Positions 8,573 to 17,512 of a stretch of 25,620 bases of DNA are shown here, one piece after another. The notes beneath the pieces were generated by a model, which was not told the DNA's origin, ran no database searches, and was given only the letters and a program-made list of their open reading frames with translations. This DNA is from an uncultured Brachyspira sp. (lineage in GTDB: Bacteria > Spirochaetota > Brachyspiria > Brachyspirales > Brachyspiraceae), in the NCBI GenBank assembly GCA_934725525.1, contig CAKVCG010000007.1, forward strand, positions 1 through 25,620, given 5' to 3'. Within the stretch, counting starts at the first letter, position 1, and the number at the start of each line of letters is the position of its first letter. Position numbers and translations under genes: made by a program.

Positions 8573-9682
8573 TTAATTAAACAAATACTCCAAAACCGAA
8601 CCTTTTTTAATAAAGGGCTTTAATTCCTCAAAAGTAAAAGTAGCCCATAGATACCCATTAACCATACCATATTTGTGGTTCATATAACTATCATAAATTG
8701 TAATAGTTCCTTCGGGCGATATGCTAAAATCAAGATATTCAACATCAATGTCTCCATTAATGACATCTTCAAAATTTTCAAAATCATCATATGAAAAATT
8801 TGTATCAAAACATTCTTTATATTTATTTCTAATTAAAGACAATAATCTTCTGTCTTTAGGATTTGCTATAAAATCGGATATTCTTACTTCATTTGAATCA
8901 AAGCCAATACCTGTAGTAAGGTATTGGGATATATTTTTTAATAAACTTCTGGAAGCGGTATCAAAATTTGCCATAAAATAATCTTCAACCGCGTCTATAG
9001 AATAGGCTATATAGCTCTGTCCTCCAGCGCTACTTGCTCCTCCATAATACCCATAACTGCTGCCGTAAAAAATTATAATTTTATCGTCTATATAAGTTAT
9101 AGATTGCGAACCACTATGGTCAATACCATATTCGCTATATTCTTCATATCCTTCAACTTCCGAATTATAATAGTTTATTAACTTTTTTTCGCTATAAATT
9201 TTTGGATGAATTATTGTCGTATCATCCCAACCTATTATATCATCTCCATATCTATAATTAAATATTTTCATGTTATTTATTGGAGCGTTTGCTAAAGATA
9301 GATTAACATTTTTAGAATTATGCTTCCCTCTAAAAACTATATCGCCCGATAAAGTCCCCGTAATATATTTTTGATTAATCATTTTATTTATATTTTCGTC
9401 CCATTCTCCACCGTAAACTAAATTTAATTTTTTACCATCAAAGCTTCCACTAAATCCGCCCGTGTTAAATCCATCATCTCCAATACTTTGACTTTCCGTA
9501 TAATAAGAACCGTAAGCATTAGTGCCAAGTATATGTAAATACATAACGACTCTTTCGTTTCCTTCCGTTCCCGTTAAAAAATAGAAATCTCCCGTTTCAA
9601 CCTCGACATTGTTTCTGTCAAATGAATATAGAAAATTTACTATACTCGTTAAAAATATAAAAAAAGCTATATACTTTTTCAT
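8573..9682 (-). CDS. Exported protein with DUF3298/RsiV-like C-terminus
   Basis: Residues 1-20 form a signal peptide (KK, a hydrophobic core, then YSF), so the protein is secreted or periplasmic. The middle is rich in Gly, Ser, Tyr and Asp, including a Tyr/Gly-rich run near GSSYGYYGGASSAGG. The last 60 or so residues (FSISPEGTITIYDSY, then GYLWATFTFEELKPF) resemble the DUF3298 domain found in RsiV-like and other bacterial surface proteins; I make that match by eye only. Start ATG 9680-9682 follows AGAGGG on the complement. It is 29 nt downstream of the zinc-ribbon/TM2 gene and may be cotranscribed. Function unknown. Confidence 0.75.
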   Translation of the reverse strand: MKKYIAFFIFLTSIVNFLYSFDRNNVEVETGDFYFLTGTEGNERVVMYLHILGTNAYGSYYTESQSIGDDGFNTGGFSGSFDGKKLNLVYGGEWDENINKMINQKYITGTLSGDIVFRGKHNSKNVNLSLANAPINNMKIFNYRYGDDIIGWDDTTIIHPKIYSEKKLINYYNSEVEGYEEYSEYGIDHSGSQSITYIDDKIIIFYGSSYGYYGGASSAGGQSYIAYSIDAVEDYFMANFDTASRSLLKNISQYLTTGIGFDSNEVRISDFIANPKDRRLLSLIRNKYKECFDTNFSYDDFENFEDVINGDIDVEYLDFSISPEGTITIYDSYMNHKYGMVNGYLWATFTFEELKPFIKKGSVLEYLFN

Positions 9683-9711
9683 TTTATTATTTATCCCTCT
9701 TAATTTTAAAG

Positions 9712-10113
9712 TTAATCTATTTTTACATATTTCCCGTTCGAATCTTTGAATTTACCGTTAATTAAAGTTATTAAATCGGCTAACCATATTAAAAAGTATA
9801 AACCAAAATATACGGCGGATACTTGTATCAATATCATAGCGTCGGAGGTAATAGGGTCTAATATAAACATGATAGAACCCCATACTAATATTACCGAAAA
9901 TATTATATTCAATACCAATAATACGGCGGCCAATTTCATTTTTCCAGCATAGAAATTATGCGCGCAAAAATATCCAAATATTACGCAAAGCCCCAGAGAT
10001 ATAAGTCCGTTTCTTTCGGAATATTCCATATCCTTATATCCGCAATATGGACAAACTTTAAATTCCTCGCTTATCGGTTTACCGCAGGTTTTACATATTT
10101 TTTCTTCGCTCAT
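9712..10113 (-). CDS. Zinc-ribbon and TM2 domain membrane protein
   Basis: The 133-residue protein begins with a zinc ribbon, C7-x2-C10 and C21-x2-C24 (ICKTCGKP, VCPYCGYK). It continues into a TM2 domain with the typical turn HNFYAGK (about 51-57) between membrane helices near 36-48 and 60-80, plus a third hydrophobic segment near 95-115. It is an integral inner-membrane protein of unknown role; zinc-ribbon/TM2 fusions are common and mostly uncharacterised. The ATG follows a strong AAGGAGA (10121-10127 on the complement) by 7 nt. Confidence 0.82.
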   Translation of the reverse strand: MSEEKICKTCGKPISEEFKVCPYCGYKDMEYSERNGLISLGLCVIFGYFCAHNFYAGKMKLAAVLLVLNIIFSVILVWGSIMFILDPITSDAMILIQVSAVYFGLYFLIWLADLITLINGKFKDSNGKYVKID

Positions 10114-10173
10114 TTTATTTTCTCCTTGTTTTTTATTTTAATATTTTAATTAAATTTATCTAATTTTTATCTT

Positions 10174-11271
10174 TTAATAATAATTCATTCCTAATAAAGC
10201 TCCTATTAAAGAATAAGAAACTTCGTCCATAGACACCCTTATAGCGTCTCTTCTGTCATATCTATATAAAACCGTTTCTCTTTTACGATTATCGATTAAA
10301 GATATTCTATCCAAATAAAAATCGTTATTTTCTTTTTTGAAAGTATAATATTTGAAATTATACCGCGAATTCCCAAAATGCGAATAATCTTCAAGCGTGA
10401 AATAATCGCCTTTTGAAACTATATTTATATCTTCAGTCAAAGGCATTCCGTTAAAACCGCCGACAAACCTTGCGCTCCTGCCTCCAAATTGAGCTATGCT
10501 TAAAGGACCTTTTATAAGCCATAAACTCGTATAAGAGTCTAAATATTCTATCTGTTCTTTTGCCTGAACGGGCGCTCCAACGCTCATTATATAATAATAA
10601 TCGTTGCCGACTTTTTTCAAATAACTCGTTAAATTTTTTTTCTCTCCAAAATTAAAATTTTTTGCGTTAATATTTTCAATTATAGTATTAAATTCATATT
10701 TTAATTTTGCGGAAGGTTTACCCGAATATTCTTTTTTAAGCAAATTATTCGCTTCGGAAATCACTTTTTTATTTATTTCGTTTAATAAAGAATCTATATC
10801 GTCCGATTCTACAGTAAAATTTCTAAACTTCTCGGATACTATAGAGTTTTCTTTCATAGATATAGAGGCTACAATCTCCAAAATATCCTTCTTATTTTTA
10901 AGATAGTCCAAAGCCTTTTTACCGCTTCCGTCTTTTATAGTCATATCCGCTCCGTTTTCTATCAATATACCCGCCGCTTCAATATTTCCCTCTTGGCATA
11001 AAGTTATTAACGGAGTAGAACCGTCCAAGTTTTTTGAGTTTATATCCGCCCCATATTTTACAAGCCCCGCCACTATATCCGAATATCCTTCTATAGCGGA
11101 CTGGTATAAAGCCTCTTCTAAATTTCTCTCTTTTATAAGACTCGATATATAATCAATACCGTATTCGTTTTTATGATTATTCAAAGCTATTCTTAAATCT
11201 TTTCCTTTGTTGGAACATGATATTATTAGTAGTAAACTAAAAGTCGTAATTATTAATTTTTTAAAATACAT
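10174..11271 (-). CDS. Ankyrin-repeat lipoprotein
   Basis: The N-terminus has a lipoprotein signal ending in IIS-C19, so it is probably acylated and membrane-anchored. Residues about 50-120 hold two or three ankyrin repeats, including GYSDIVAGLVKYGADINSKN and GNIEAAGILIENGADMTIKD. The C-terminal two-thirds (about 150-365) is not recognised. The start is well supported: GGGGTGA (complement of 11276-11282) lies 4-5 nt upstream and a TTGACA/TATTAT promoter lies just beyond. Ankyrin repeats imply protein binding at the cell envelope; the partner is unknown. A second, different ankyrin protein is encoded at 21313-21876. Confidence 0.85.
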   Translation of the reverse strand: MYFKKLIITTFSLLLIISCSNKGKDLRIALNNHKNEYGIDYISSLIKERNLEEALYQSAIEGYSDIVAGLVKYGADINSKNLDGSTPLITLCQEGNIEAAGILIENGADMTIKDGSGKKALDYLKNKKDILEIVASISMKENSIVSEKFRNFTVESDDIDSLLNEINKKVISEANNLLKKEYSGKPSAKLKYEFNTIIENINAKNFNFGEKKNLTSYLKKVGNDYYYIMSVGAPVQAKEQIEYLDSYTSLWLIKGPLSIAQFGGRSARFVGGFNGMPLTEDINIVSKGDYFTLEDYSHFGNSRYNFKYYTFKKENNDFYLDRISLIDNRKRETVLYRYDRRDAIRVSMDEVSYSLIGALLGMNYY

Positions 11272-11291
11272 AATTTCACCCCATATTTATT

Positions 11292-11320
11292 ATAATAAAT
11301 TGAAAATATAAAATTGTCAA
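11292..11320 (-). promoter_or_regulatory. Promoter of the ankyrin lipoprotein gene
   Basis: On the complement TTGACA (11315-11320) and TATTAT (11292-11297) are 17 nt apart. The start would be near 11285, giving a leader of about 14 nt with GGGGTGA inside it. It lies between the DUF3841 stop and the lipoprotein ATG and separates the two transcripts. Confidence 0.6.
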
Positions 11321-11336
11321 TAATATTTTCAGGTTT

Positions 11337-11921
11337 TTAATTTGATACTCTTATAATCCACTCTTTTTTTATTCGCCAAAGTCCCGCTTGAACTCCGCCG
11401 ATTCCTTTTTCGTTTCCGTTTTTTATATTTTCATTATTCCTAAAAAGTCGCATCCAGCTTTCCGTTATTTTCCGTTTTAATTCGGGGTAAAAATTGGTAA
11501 GCATAATATCGGTTTCTTTTAGCCCTAATTTTTTAATATTTTCTTTGAATTCTTTTTCGTCTTCTTCGCTCTCCCCGATATAATTCATACAAATAATTTT
11601 ATTCCAATCGAACAAATCGAAAAATACCGCTTCTTCCAACGGAACATTCAATTTAAGAACATTGCCTCCGCCAGAATCGTCTAAATTATATAATTCTTTG
11701 AAAGCCCAATAAGGATACTCGGCTTTTTCGGGTTTTAGAATTATTCTTGCAAATTCTTTTACGAACCAAGAATACGCCGTTATAAAAATAGGAGCGCTTT
11801 CAAAATATTTTTTACTCACAAATTCTTTTCTTGAATAGCATACTCCGTCTTTTTCTATAATCTGCAAAACTATATCGGACTGCGAAGTATATAATTTTAT
11901 TTTATTACTTTCTTTATACAT
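11337..11921 (-). CDS. DUF3841-like protein, second of a tandem pair
   Basis: This resembles the small cytosolic DUF3841 family and is a paralogue of its upstream neighbour. Shared landmarks are an N-terminal KLYTSQ-like strand, an AYSWFVKE helix, a YPYWAF motif, a NVPLEEAVFFDLFDW segment and a C-terminal FYPELKRKITESWMRLF then LWRIKKEWI. I choose the ATG at 11919-11921 (MYKESNKIKLYTSQ, 194 residues) because GGAGA (complement of 11932-11936) is 10 nt upstream and the N-terminus then matches its paralogue. A TTG at 11939 would add six residues. It overlaps the upstream gene by 25 nt, implying translational coupling. Function unknown. Confidence 0.8.
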   Translation of the reverse strand: MYKESNKIKLYTSQSDIVLQIIEKDGVCYSRKEFVSKKYFESAPIFITAYSWFVKEFARIILKPEKAEYPYWAFKELYNLDDSGGGNVLKLNVPLEEAVFFDLFDWNKIICMNYIGESEEDEKEFKENIKKLGLKETDIMLTNFYPELKRKITESWMRLFRNNENIKNGNEKGIGGVQAGLWRIKKEWIIRVSN

Positions 11922-12460
11922 TCTTCTTTTATCTCCCAAATATTGCCGTAATAATCCGACATATTTTTTTGAATATCGTTATCAAAATCAAAAAGCCGTT
12001 TCCAGCTATCTATAATCTCTCTTTTAATCCGCGGATAAAATTGACTCATATAAGCCTGCGTGTCGCTTATTCTATAATTTTCCAATAGTTTTTTATGACG
12101 ATTTTCATCCGATTCGTTTTCGGGCAAATATGCGTAATTCAAAATCATTCCCCATTTTATTATATTTATTTTTGTAATTAAAGTTTCTTCAATTTCAATC
12201 TCTAAAATTATCGTTCCTTCGCTTAAAATCATCGTAGAGTCTCTTGCAAAAGAAACCCATACGGGAAATTCTACATCTTTCGGTTTATTATTCGCGTTTG
12301 GAGAATTTTTTACAAGCCAATTATAAGCTTCCAAAACGATATTTGCATGTTCTTGCAAGTCCATAATTATATACTCTTTTTTGGCAATATATCTTCCCGT
12401 AGATTTTAATTCTTTCAAAACATTTTCATGCTGTTTAGTCCAAACTCTTATTTTGCCCAT
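11897..12460 (-). CDS. DUF3841-like protein, first of a tandem pair
   Basis: The 187-residue protein begins IRVWTKQ, has the helix LEAYNWLVKN (about 43-52), then EFPVWVSF, a strand-rich middle ending KINIIKWGMILN, and the C-terminal FYPRIKREIIDSWKRLF with NIWEIKEE. These landmarks fit DUF3841 (WT-Q, Y-W, P-W) and match the downstream gene one for one. There is no signal peptide or membrane segment. The ribosome binding site is weak (AGAGATT). Its 3' end overlaps the next gene by 25 nt in another frame. Divergence between the two copies is high, so the duplication is old. No function is known to me. Confidence 0.8.
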   Translation of the reverse strand: MGKIRVWTKQHENVLKELKSTGRYIAKKEYIIMDLQEHANIVLEAYNWLVKNSPNANNKPKDVEFPVWVSFARDSTMILSEGTIILEIEIEETLITKINIIKWGMILNYAYLPENESDENRHKKLLENYRISDTQAYMSQFYPRIKREIIDSWKRLFDFDNDIQKNMSDYYGNIWEIKEECIKKVIK

Positions 12461-12508
12461 ATTCTTAATCTCTAATATTAATTATTTCTTATTTGTTTTT
12501 TTAATAAA

Positions 12509-12537
12509 AAGACGCTCCTTAATTAAAAGGGCGTCTT
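12509..12537 (-). terminator. Intrinsic terminator after hbd
   Basis: AAGACGC (12509-12515) pairs with GCGTCTT (12531-12537), and CCTT (12517-12520) pairs with AAGG (12527-12530), making an 11-bp stem with one bulged base. Read on the complement, the hairpin is followed by TTTTTATT, 29 nt beyond the hbd stop. It is the clearest terminator in the window. The other strand also has a T-rich tail, so it may act in both directions. Confidence 0.85.
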
Positions 12538-12565
12538 ATATTTTTTAAGTCGCTTTAACTATTTT

Positions 12566-13405
12566 TTATTTTGAATAATCGTAAAAGCCTTTTCCCGTTT
12601 TTTGTCCGAGCATTCCGCCTCTAACCATTTTTCTAAGAAGAGCGCTTGGACGATATTTAGGGTCGCCCGTTTCTCTTTGAAGAACTTCCATAATCGCCAA
12701 AACAATATCGAGTCCGATTAAATCTCCCAAAGCCAAAGGTCCCATAGGATGATTCGCTCCAAGTTTCATAGCGTTATCGATTCCTTCAACGGAGGCTACG
12801 CCCATAGAATATAAATCTATAGCTTCGTTAATCATAGGAACGAGAATTCTATTTACTACAAATCCCGCCGTTTCATTAACTTCCACTGGAACTTTTCCTA
12901 TCTCTTTTGAAATGTTTATGATTTTTTCGGCAACCTCTCTCGGGGTGTTTATTCCCGAAATAACTTCAACCAATTTCATAACGGGAGCTGGATTGAAGAA
13001 GTGCATTCCTATAACCGGTCTGCCTATTCCCGCTCCTATTTCCGTAATTGAGAGGGAAGAAGTGTTTGAAGAAAATAAGCAGTCAGATTTGCAAATTTCA
13101 TGCAATTCTTTGAATGTCGTTTTCTTTACTTCCATACTTTCAAAAGCGGCTTCCACTATTAAATCGCAGTCTTTACAGATGTCTTTCAAACCTACCGAAA
13201 TTTTTGAAATAATTTTATCGGCTTCGCTTCTTTCCATTTTGCCTTTCGCCACTCTGCCGTCAAAACTTTTTACTATTCTTGCCTTACCGTTAGCCGCAAA
13301 TTCTTCCGTAATATCGCATAAACAAACTTCATAGCCTTCGGTCGTTGCAAAAGCTTGCGCTATACCAGAACCCATAGCTCCAGCGCCAATTACTCCTACT
13401 TTCAT
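12566..13405 (-). CDS. hbd: 3-hydroxybutyryl-CoA dehydrogenase
   Basis: This reduces acetoacetyl-CoA to 3-hydroxybutyryl-CoA with NAD(P)H in the butyrate branch. The Rossmann motif GAGAMG (G7, G9, G12) opens the protein. The catalytic set is Ser116 (NTSSLSI), His135 (GMHFFNP), Glu147 and Asn185 (VVNRILVP). The C-terminal [11 protein letters not shown] and GKGFYDYSK are typical. At 279 residues it is the short single-domain form found in clostridial hbd/paaH. AAGGAG precedes the ATG. It is the third gene of thlA-crt-hbd, 25 nt after crt, and a strong terminator follows. Confidence 0.95.
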   Translation of the reverse strand: MKVGVIGAGAMGSGIAQAFATTEGYEVCLCDITEEFAANGKARIVKSFDGRVAKGKMERSEADKIISKISVGLKDICKDCDLIVEAAFESMEVKKTTFKELHEICKSDCLFSSNTSSLSITEIGAGIGRPVIGMHFFNPAPVMKLVEVISGINTPREVAEKIINISKEIGKVPVEVNETAGFVVNRILVPMINEAIDLYSMGVASVEGIDNAMKLGANHPMGPLALGDLIGLDIVLAIMEVLQRETGDPKYRPSALLRKMVRGGMLGQKTGKGFYDYSK

Positions 13406-13430
13406 TTTTTTACTCCTTGATTAATATTTT

Positions 13431-14207
13431 TTATTTATTTACAAATTTTTCAACTTTTCTTTTTTCCAAAAAAGCCGTCATACCTTCTATTTGGTCGTCC
13501 GTTTCAAAACAGTTTCCAAATAACCTTTCTTCTATTTCAATCGCCTTATCCATATTAACTTGCAAACCTTCGTTAATCGCTTTTTTACAATTACGAACGG
13601 CTATAGGAGCGGCGCTTGCTATAGATTTTGCCAATTTTTCCGCATTAGCCATAAGTTCGGCTTGAGGATAAACAGCATTAACGAGTCCTATTCTTAAAGC
13701 CTCATCCGCTTTTATATTCTTACCCGAATATATAAGCTGTTTTGCCATTCCGACTCCCACTATTCTTGGAAGTCTTTGAGTTCCTCCAAATCCCGGAGTT
13801 ATTCCGAGTCCAACTTCCGGCTGTCCAAATACGGCGTTATCGGAACATATACGAATATCGCAACTCATCGCAATTTCGCATCCGCCTCCCAAAGCGAAAC
13901 CGTTTATAGCGGCTATAACGGGAATTGGAAAAGTTTCTATTTTACGAAAAACTTTATTTCCTTTGTCTCCGAATCCTTCGCCTTCGAGTTTACTTAATTT
14001 GCTCATTTCGGATATATCGGCGCCAGCAACGAAAGATTTGTCCCCCGCTCCAGTAAGTATCAAACATCTTATGGTTTTAATATCGACTGAGTCGAAAGTT
14101 CTATTCAATTCGTCCAATACTTGAGAGTTCAAAGCGTTCAAAGCCTTTTCTCGAGTAATCGTAATATAGCCAATCATATCCTTTTCTTCATATTTAACGA
14201 ATTCCAT
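13431..14207 (-). CDS. crt: Short-chain enoyl-CoA hydratase (crotonase)
   Basis: This interconverts 3-hydroxybutyryl-CoA and crotonyl-CoA. The oxyanion-hole segments are FVAGADISEM (A61-D64) and ALGGGCE (about 105-111). The two catalytic glutamates are Glu111 and Glu131 (GQPEVGLGI). GFGGTQRLPR (139-148) is the family signature. Its 258 residues match the family. GGAGG (complement of 14219-14223) lies 11 nt before the ATG. It sits between thlA (93 nt upstream) and hbd (25 nt downstream), which makes the butyrate-pathway crotonase the best assignment over a fatty-acid oxidation paralogue. Confidence 0.94.
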   Translation of the reverse strand: MEFVKYEEKDMIGYITITREKALNALNSQVLDELNRTFDSVDIKTIRCLILTGAGDKSFVAGADISEMSKLSKLEGEGFGDKGNKVFRKIETFPIPVIAAINGFALGGGCEIAMSCDIRICSDNAVFGQPEVGLGITPGFGGTQRLPRIVGVGMAKQLIYSGKNIKADEALRIGLVNAVYPQAELMANAEKLAKSIASAAPIAVRNCKKAINEGLQVNMDKAIEIEERLFGNCFETDDQIEGMTAFLEKRKVEKFVNK

Positions 14208-14251
14208 TTAATTGCTATCCTCCATTTTGTAGTTTTATAAATTTTATATTT

Positions 14252-14292
14252 AATGGGTTTGGCAATTAAACAAAAAATAACCCAAACCCATT
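14252..14292. terminator. Perfect 11-bp inverted repeat between thlA and crt
   Basis: AATGGGTTTGG (14252-14262) and CCAAACCCATT (14282-14292) form a perfect stem with a 19-nt A-rich loop, starting 8 nt after the thlA stop. In the operon direction the following bases are AAATATAAAATTT, not a U run. It is therefore more likely an RNA-stability or partial-attenuation hairpin than a full terminator. On the other strand the tail is TTTAATATTTT. Confidence 0.55.
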
Positions 14293-14300
14293 TTAATATT

Positions 14301-15488
14301 TTACTCTCTTTCAACTATAACCGCGCAACCCATTCCTCCGCCTATACATAAAGTGGCGAGTCCTCTTTTTGCTCCTTTCGCTTCCAATTCATGAAGCAAA
14401 GTTACAAGTATTCTGCATCCTGAAGCTCCAACGGGGTGTCCTAAAGCTATAGCGCCTCCGTTAGGGTTAAGTTGTTTTTCTACATCTATACCCAAATCTC
14501 TACCAACGGCAATGGATTGAGCCGCGAAAGCTTCGTTGGATTCGATAATATCGAAATCTTTAATAGTTAATCCAGTTTTAGCCAAAAGTTTTTTAGTGGC
14601 GGCAACGGGTCCAATTCCCATAATTCTTGGGTCTACTCCGCCCAAACCTCCAGCAATCCAAGTAGCCATAGGTTTAACACCCAATTCTTTAGCTTTTTCT
14701 TCGCTCATAACCACTATAGCGGCGGCTCCATCGTTTATGCTTGAAGAATTACCCGCGGTTACTCTTCCTCCGTCTGGTTTGAAAGCTGGTTTTAATTTTG
14801 ACAACGATTCCGCGGTTATTCCAGCTCTTGGTCCTTCGTCAGTATCGAATACTATATCGCCTTTTTTGTTTTTAATTGTAACGGGAACTATTTCTTTTTT
14901 GAAAGCCCCAGCTTCTATAGCTTTTACCGCTTTTTGTTGAGAGTTTGCCGCAAATTGGTCTAATTCTTCTCTCGTTATTTTATAATCATCGCAAACATTT
15001 TCAGCCGTTATTCCCATATGATAATTATTGAAAGCGTCCGTAAGAGCGTCATTAACCATAGTGTCTATCAAAGAACCGTTACCCAATCTATAACCGTATC
15101 TGCCGTTTTTCAAAGCATAGGGAGCGAGAGACATATTTTCAGTTCCGCCCGCAACCACTATATCGGCATTTCCAGCCGCTATCATATTTGCCGCAAGATT
15201 AACCGCGTCCAAACCAGAACCGCAAACTACATTTATCGTCATAGCGGGAACTTCTATGGGCAAACCTGCTTTTATCGAGCATTGTCGAGCCACATTTTGT
15301 CCTTGAGATGCCTGTATAACGCAACCCATATAAACCATATCCACCTTATTAGCGGGAACATTCGCCCTTTTTAAGGCTTCTTTAATAACTACAGCGCCTA
15401 ATTCGGCTGCGGGAACGGTGCTTAAAGAACCGCCCATACTTCCTATTGCCGTGCGACATGCCCCGGCTAATACTATTTTTTTTGACAT
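14301..15488 (-). CDS. thlA: Acetyl-CoA acetyltransferase (thiolase)
   Basis: This biosynthetic thiolase condenses two acetyl-CoA to acetoacetyl-CoA, the entry to the C4 pathway. The nucleophile is Cys89 ([11 protein letters not shown]), with His351 ([12 protein letters not shown]) and the acid/base Cys381 ([10 protein letters not shown]). I place the start at the ATG at 15486-15488 (MSKKIVLAG), giving 395 residues. GGAGA (complement of 15496-15500) is 7 nt upstream, whereas a start at 15545 would add 19 non-homologous residues. It is the first gene of thlA-crt-hbd. Bcd and EtfAB, needed for the next step, are not in this window. Confidence 0.95.
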   Translation of the reverse strand: MSKKIVLAGACRTAIGSMGGSLSTVPAAELGAVVIKEALKRANVPANKVDMVYMGCVIQASQGQNVARQCSIKAGLPIEVPAMTINVVCGSGLDAVNLAANMIAAGNADIVVAGGTENMSLAPYALKNGRYGYRLGNGSLIDTMVNDALTDAFNNYHMGITAENVCDDYKITREELDQFAANSQQKAVKAIEAGAFKKEIVPVTIKNKKGDIVFDTDEGPRAGITAESLSKLKPAFKPDGGRVTAGNSSSINDGAAAIVVMSEEKAKELGVKPMATWIAGGLGGVDPRIMGIGPVAATKKLLAKTGLTIKDFDIIESNEAFAAQSIAVGRDLGIDVEKQLNPNGGAIALGHPVGASGCRILVTLLHELEAKGAKRGLATLCIGGGMGCAVIVERE

Positions 15489-15554
15489 ATTAAAATCTCC
15501 AAGAATTGTTATTTTGCATATCGCGTTTAGTTTTACACGATACATTTAATATAT

Positions 15555-15583
15555 AGTATAATACATTTTTTAATCAAATTCAA
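15555..15583 (-). promoter_or_regulatory. Promoter of thlA-crt-hbd
   Basis: On the complement TTGAAT (15578-15583) and TATACT (15555-15560) are 17 nt apart. The expected start is near 15548, about 60 nt before the thlA ATG. I see no Rex-like or other operator palindrome there that I would trust. Confidence 0.6.
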
Positions 15584-15659
15584 GAAAAATACTAAATTTT
15601 ATACATTTATAATTAATATTTTAAAATTTTTTTGTATAAATTCAAATAATAAAATATAT

Positions 15660-17486
15660 TTATAATATTATAATACTTTCGTCTCCGCATATATTTCGCA
15701 CTTTCAAACGCAAAGGCTTTTTATCGCAAGCTATTTTTCCGTTCCAAAATTCTTTAGTTTTTATTCCGTCTTTAATAGTAAAAGAATTTTTATCTATTTT
15801 TATTTCGCTGTCGCTTATCCATATTCCTTTTTCGTTTGAGCAATCGAGCGATACCGATTCTATAAGTTCTAAACCGTTTTCGCTTATATTTATTGGCTTA
15901 AATTTTTTTCCGTTTTTTAAAGTTTGGCTTTGTTTTTTCTGGTTATATTCGTTAATTTTTTTAATAACTCTATCGCTTAAAAAACTTATAATTTCAACTT
16001 CAAATTTTGTTCCTTTTTCCTTTATATTATATTCAATCGAATCCATAGCCACAACTTCGTCAAGCAAATCTTGTAAAGGCAAAAGTTCAACTTGAGCGAG
16101 CGAATGTTTAAAATCTTTTATCATTTTATCTATATCTTTTCTATTGTCTATATCGATATAATATACTATAACTTTTTTAATCTCTTCGGGAAGTTCGCTA
16201 ACGCCTTTATTTAAAATATCGTTCATTAATACCTTATCCAAAACTTTTTGAGAGCTATTGAGCAGATTCGGAACATATACGGGAACGATTCCCAATTTGC
16301 TATCGTTTAAAGCTCCTATCCAATAGTTTTTATCGAGTTCGCTTGTTTCTACAAGTCCGCTAATGAGCGTTTTTATTTTGTCCATTGTTTGAGCGGGATT
16401 GCGAAAAAGCTCTATGCCGTCTTTTATTTCTAATATATCAAAACTTGAATTTAAGGCTTTAAGCCTATCTCTTGTAGTTTGTATAGAATTTATGCCTATA
16501 TCACAATGTATAAATTTTCTGCCAAGTTTATGAGCCACCGCCGCAGCCACTCCGCTTCCTCCAAAAAAATCGGCAACAAGCATATTTTCATTGCTACTTG
16601 CTTTTATGATTCTTTCTAATAATGCTTCGGGTTTTTGCGTAGAATAATCTTCTTGTTCATTAAGCAATCTATCTACAGGAGATATATCAATCCACCAATC
16701 CTCAACTATTTTACCTTCTTCACTTAAGTTATAATTTTCTTTGAATATAGTTCCTTTTTTATTAGTTCCTGTGCTTAATTTCTTATATGGAATTTTTACA
16801 AGTTCCATATTTGAAACTTTATCTTCTCCCTTTGAATACCAAAATATAGTATCATGTTTTCTTGGAAAATTGTTTTTTTGATTAGCTGGTCCCGTATAGC
16901 ACCAAATAATCTCATTTACAAAATTATCCTCCCCAAAAACCTCGTCCATTAAAATTTTTACATAATGCCCGATATGCCAATCCAAATGCACATAAATGCT
17001 CGCGTTTTCGCTCATTATCGATTTTATCGCCGTTAGATTTTCATACATCCAATTTAAATAATCTTCTTTATTCCAAATATCGCCATACATTTTTTCCTCA
17101 AAACTTTGAAAATCTTCGCCCATTTCGATTTGCGCTTGCTCTATGGCTTGCGCTATTTTAGGATTTTGCCTTATATACACTTTTTTCGCATAATCCGCTC
17201 CGCTTGCAAAAGGCGGGTCGATATAAACTAAATCTACTGTAATTCCTTTATCTTTTAAATACGCGCATGCCGATAAACATTCTCCTCTAATAAGCGTATT
17301 TTCGTTATTATTTTTAGAATTCGATTTTACGGTTTCTAAATGTTTCATTTCATAAAGTGGCATTCCTCTTAATATTTTATCCTTTACTCTATCGTTATCG
17401 CTATATTTAAGAGTCCTTGTAAAATTATCTAAAATCGCTTGTCCCGTTATCGTATCGGGATAGTATGGAATATATTTTATTGGCAT
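15660..17486 (-). CDS. Type III restriction-modification system methyltransferase (Mod)
   Basis: This is an N6-adenine DNA methyltransferase with the order typical of Mod subunits. Catalytic motif IV DPPF (D90-F93, in [10 protein letters not shown]) precedes the AdoMet-binding motif I DFFGGSG (306-312). The region between them (about 130-300) should include target recognition, and about 370-608 is a C-terminal region for dimerisation or Res contact. The 608-residue length is near that of EcoP15I Mod. AAGGAG lies 5 nt before the ATG. It is 26 nt downstream of res on the same strand. No coding tandem repeat of the phase-variable type is visible. It should protect the chromosome by methylating one strand of an asymmetric site. 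Confidence 0.9.
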   Translation of the reverse strand: MPIKYIPYYPDTITGQAILDNFTRTLKYSDNDRVKDKILRGMPLYEMKHLETVKSNSKNNNENTLIRGECLSACAYLKDKGITVDLVYIDPPFASGADYAKKVYIRQNPKIAQAIEQAQIEMGEDFQSFEEKMYGDIWNKEDYLNWMYENLTAIKSIMSENASIYVHLDWHIGHYVKILMDEVFGEDNFVNEIIWCYTGPANQKNNFPRKHDTIFWYSKGEDKVSNMELVKIPYKKLSTGTNKKGTIFKENYNLSEEGKIVEDWWIDISPVDRLLNEQEDYSTQKPEALLERIIKASSNENMLVADFFGGSGVAAAVAHKLGRKFIHCDIGINSIQTTRDRLKALNSSFDILEIKDGIELFRNPAQTMDKIKTLISGLVETSELDKNYWIGALNDSKLGIVPVYVPNLLNSSQKVLDKVLMNDILNKGVSELPEEIKKVIVYYIDIDNRKDIDKMIKDFKHSLAQVELLPLQDLLDEVVAMDSIEYNIKEKGTKFEVEIISFLSDRVIKKINEYNQKKQSQTLKNGKKFKPINISENGLELIESVSLDCSNEKGIWISDSEIKIDKNSFTIKDGIKTKEFWNGKIACDKKPLRLKVRNICGDESIIIL

Positions 17487-17512
17487 TGTCTCTCCTTAAT
17501 TTTTTTAAAAAT

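Noticed and set aside
12912..13334. Plus-strand open frame of 140 codons inside hbd
   Set aside because: It is antisense to a complete hbd gene with all catalytic residues, has no ribosome binding site and no family features.
15584..15659. Inverted repeat TTTATAC/GTATAAA downstream of mod, as a terminator
   Set aside because: The stem is 7 bp with one or two G-C pairs and a long loop; it is too weak to call in this AT-rich gap.
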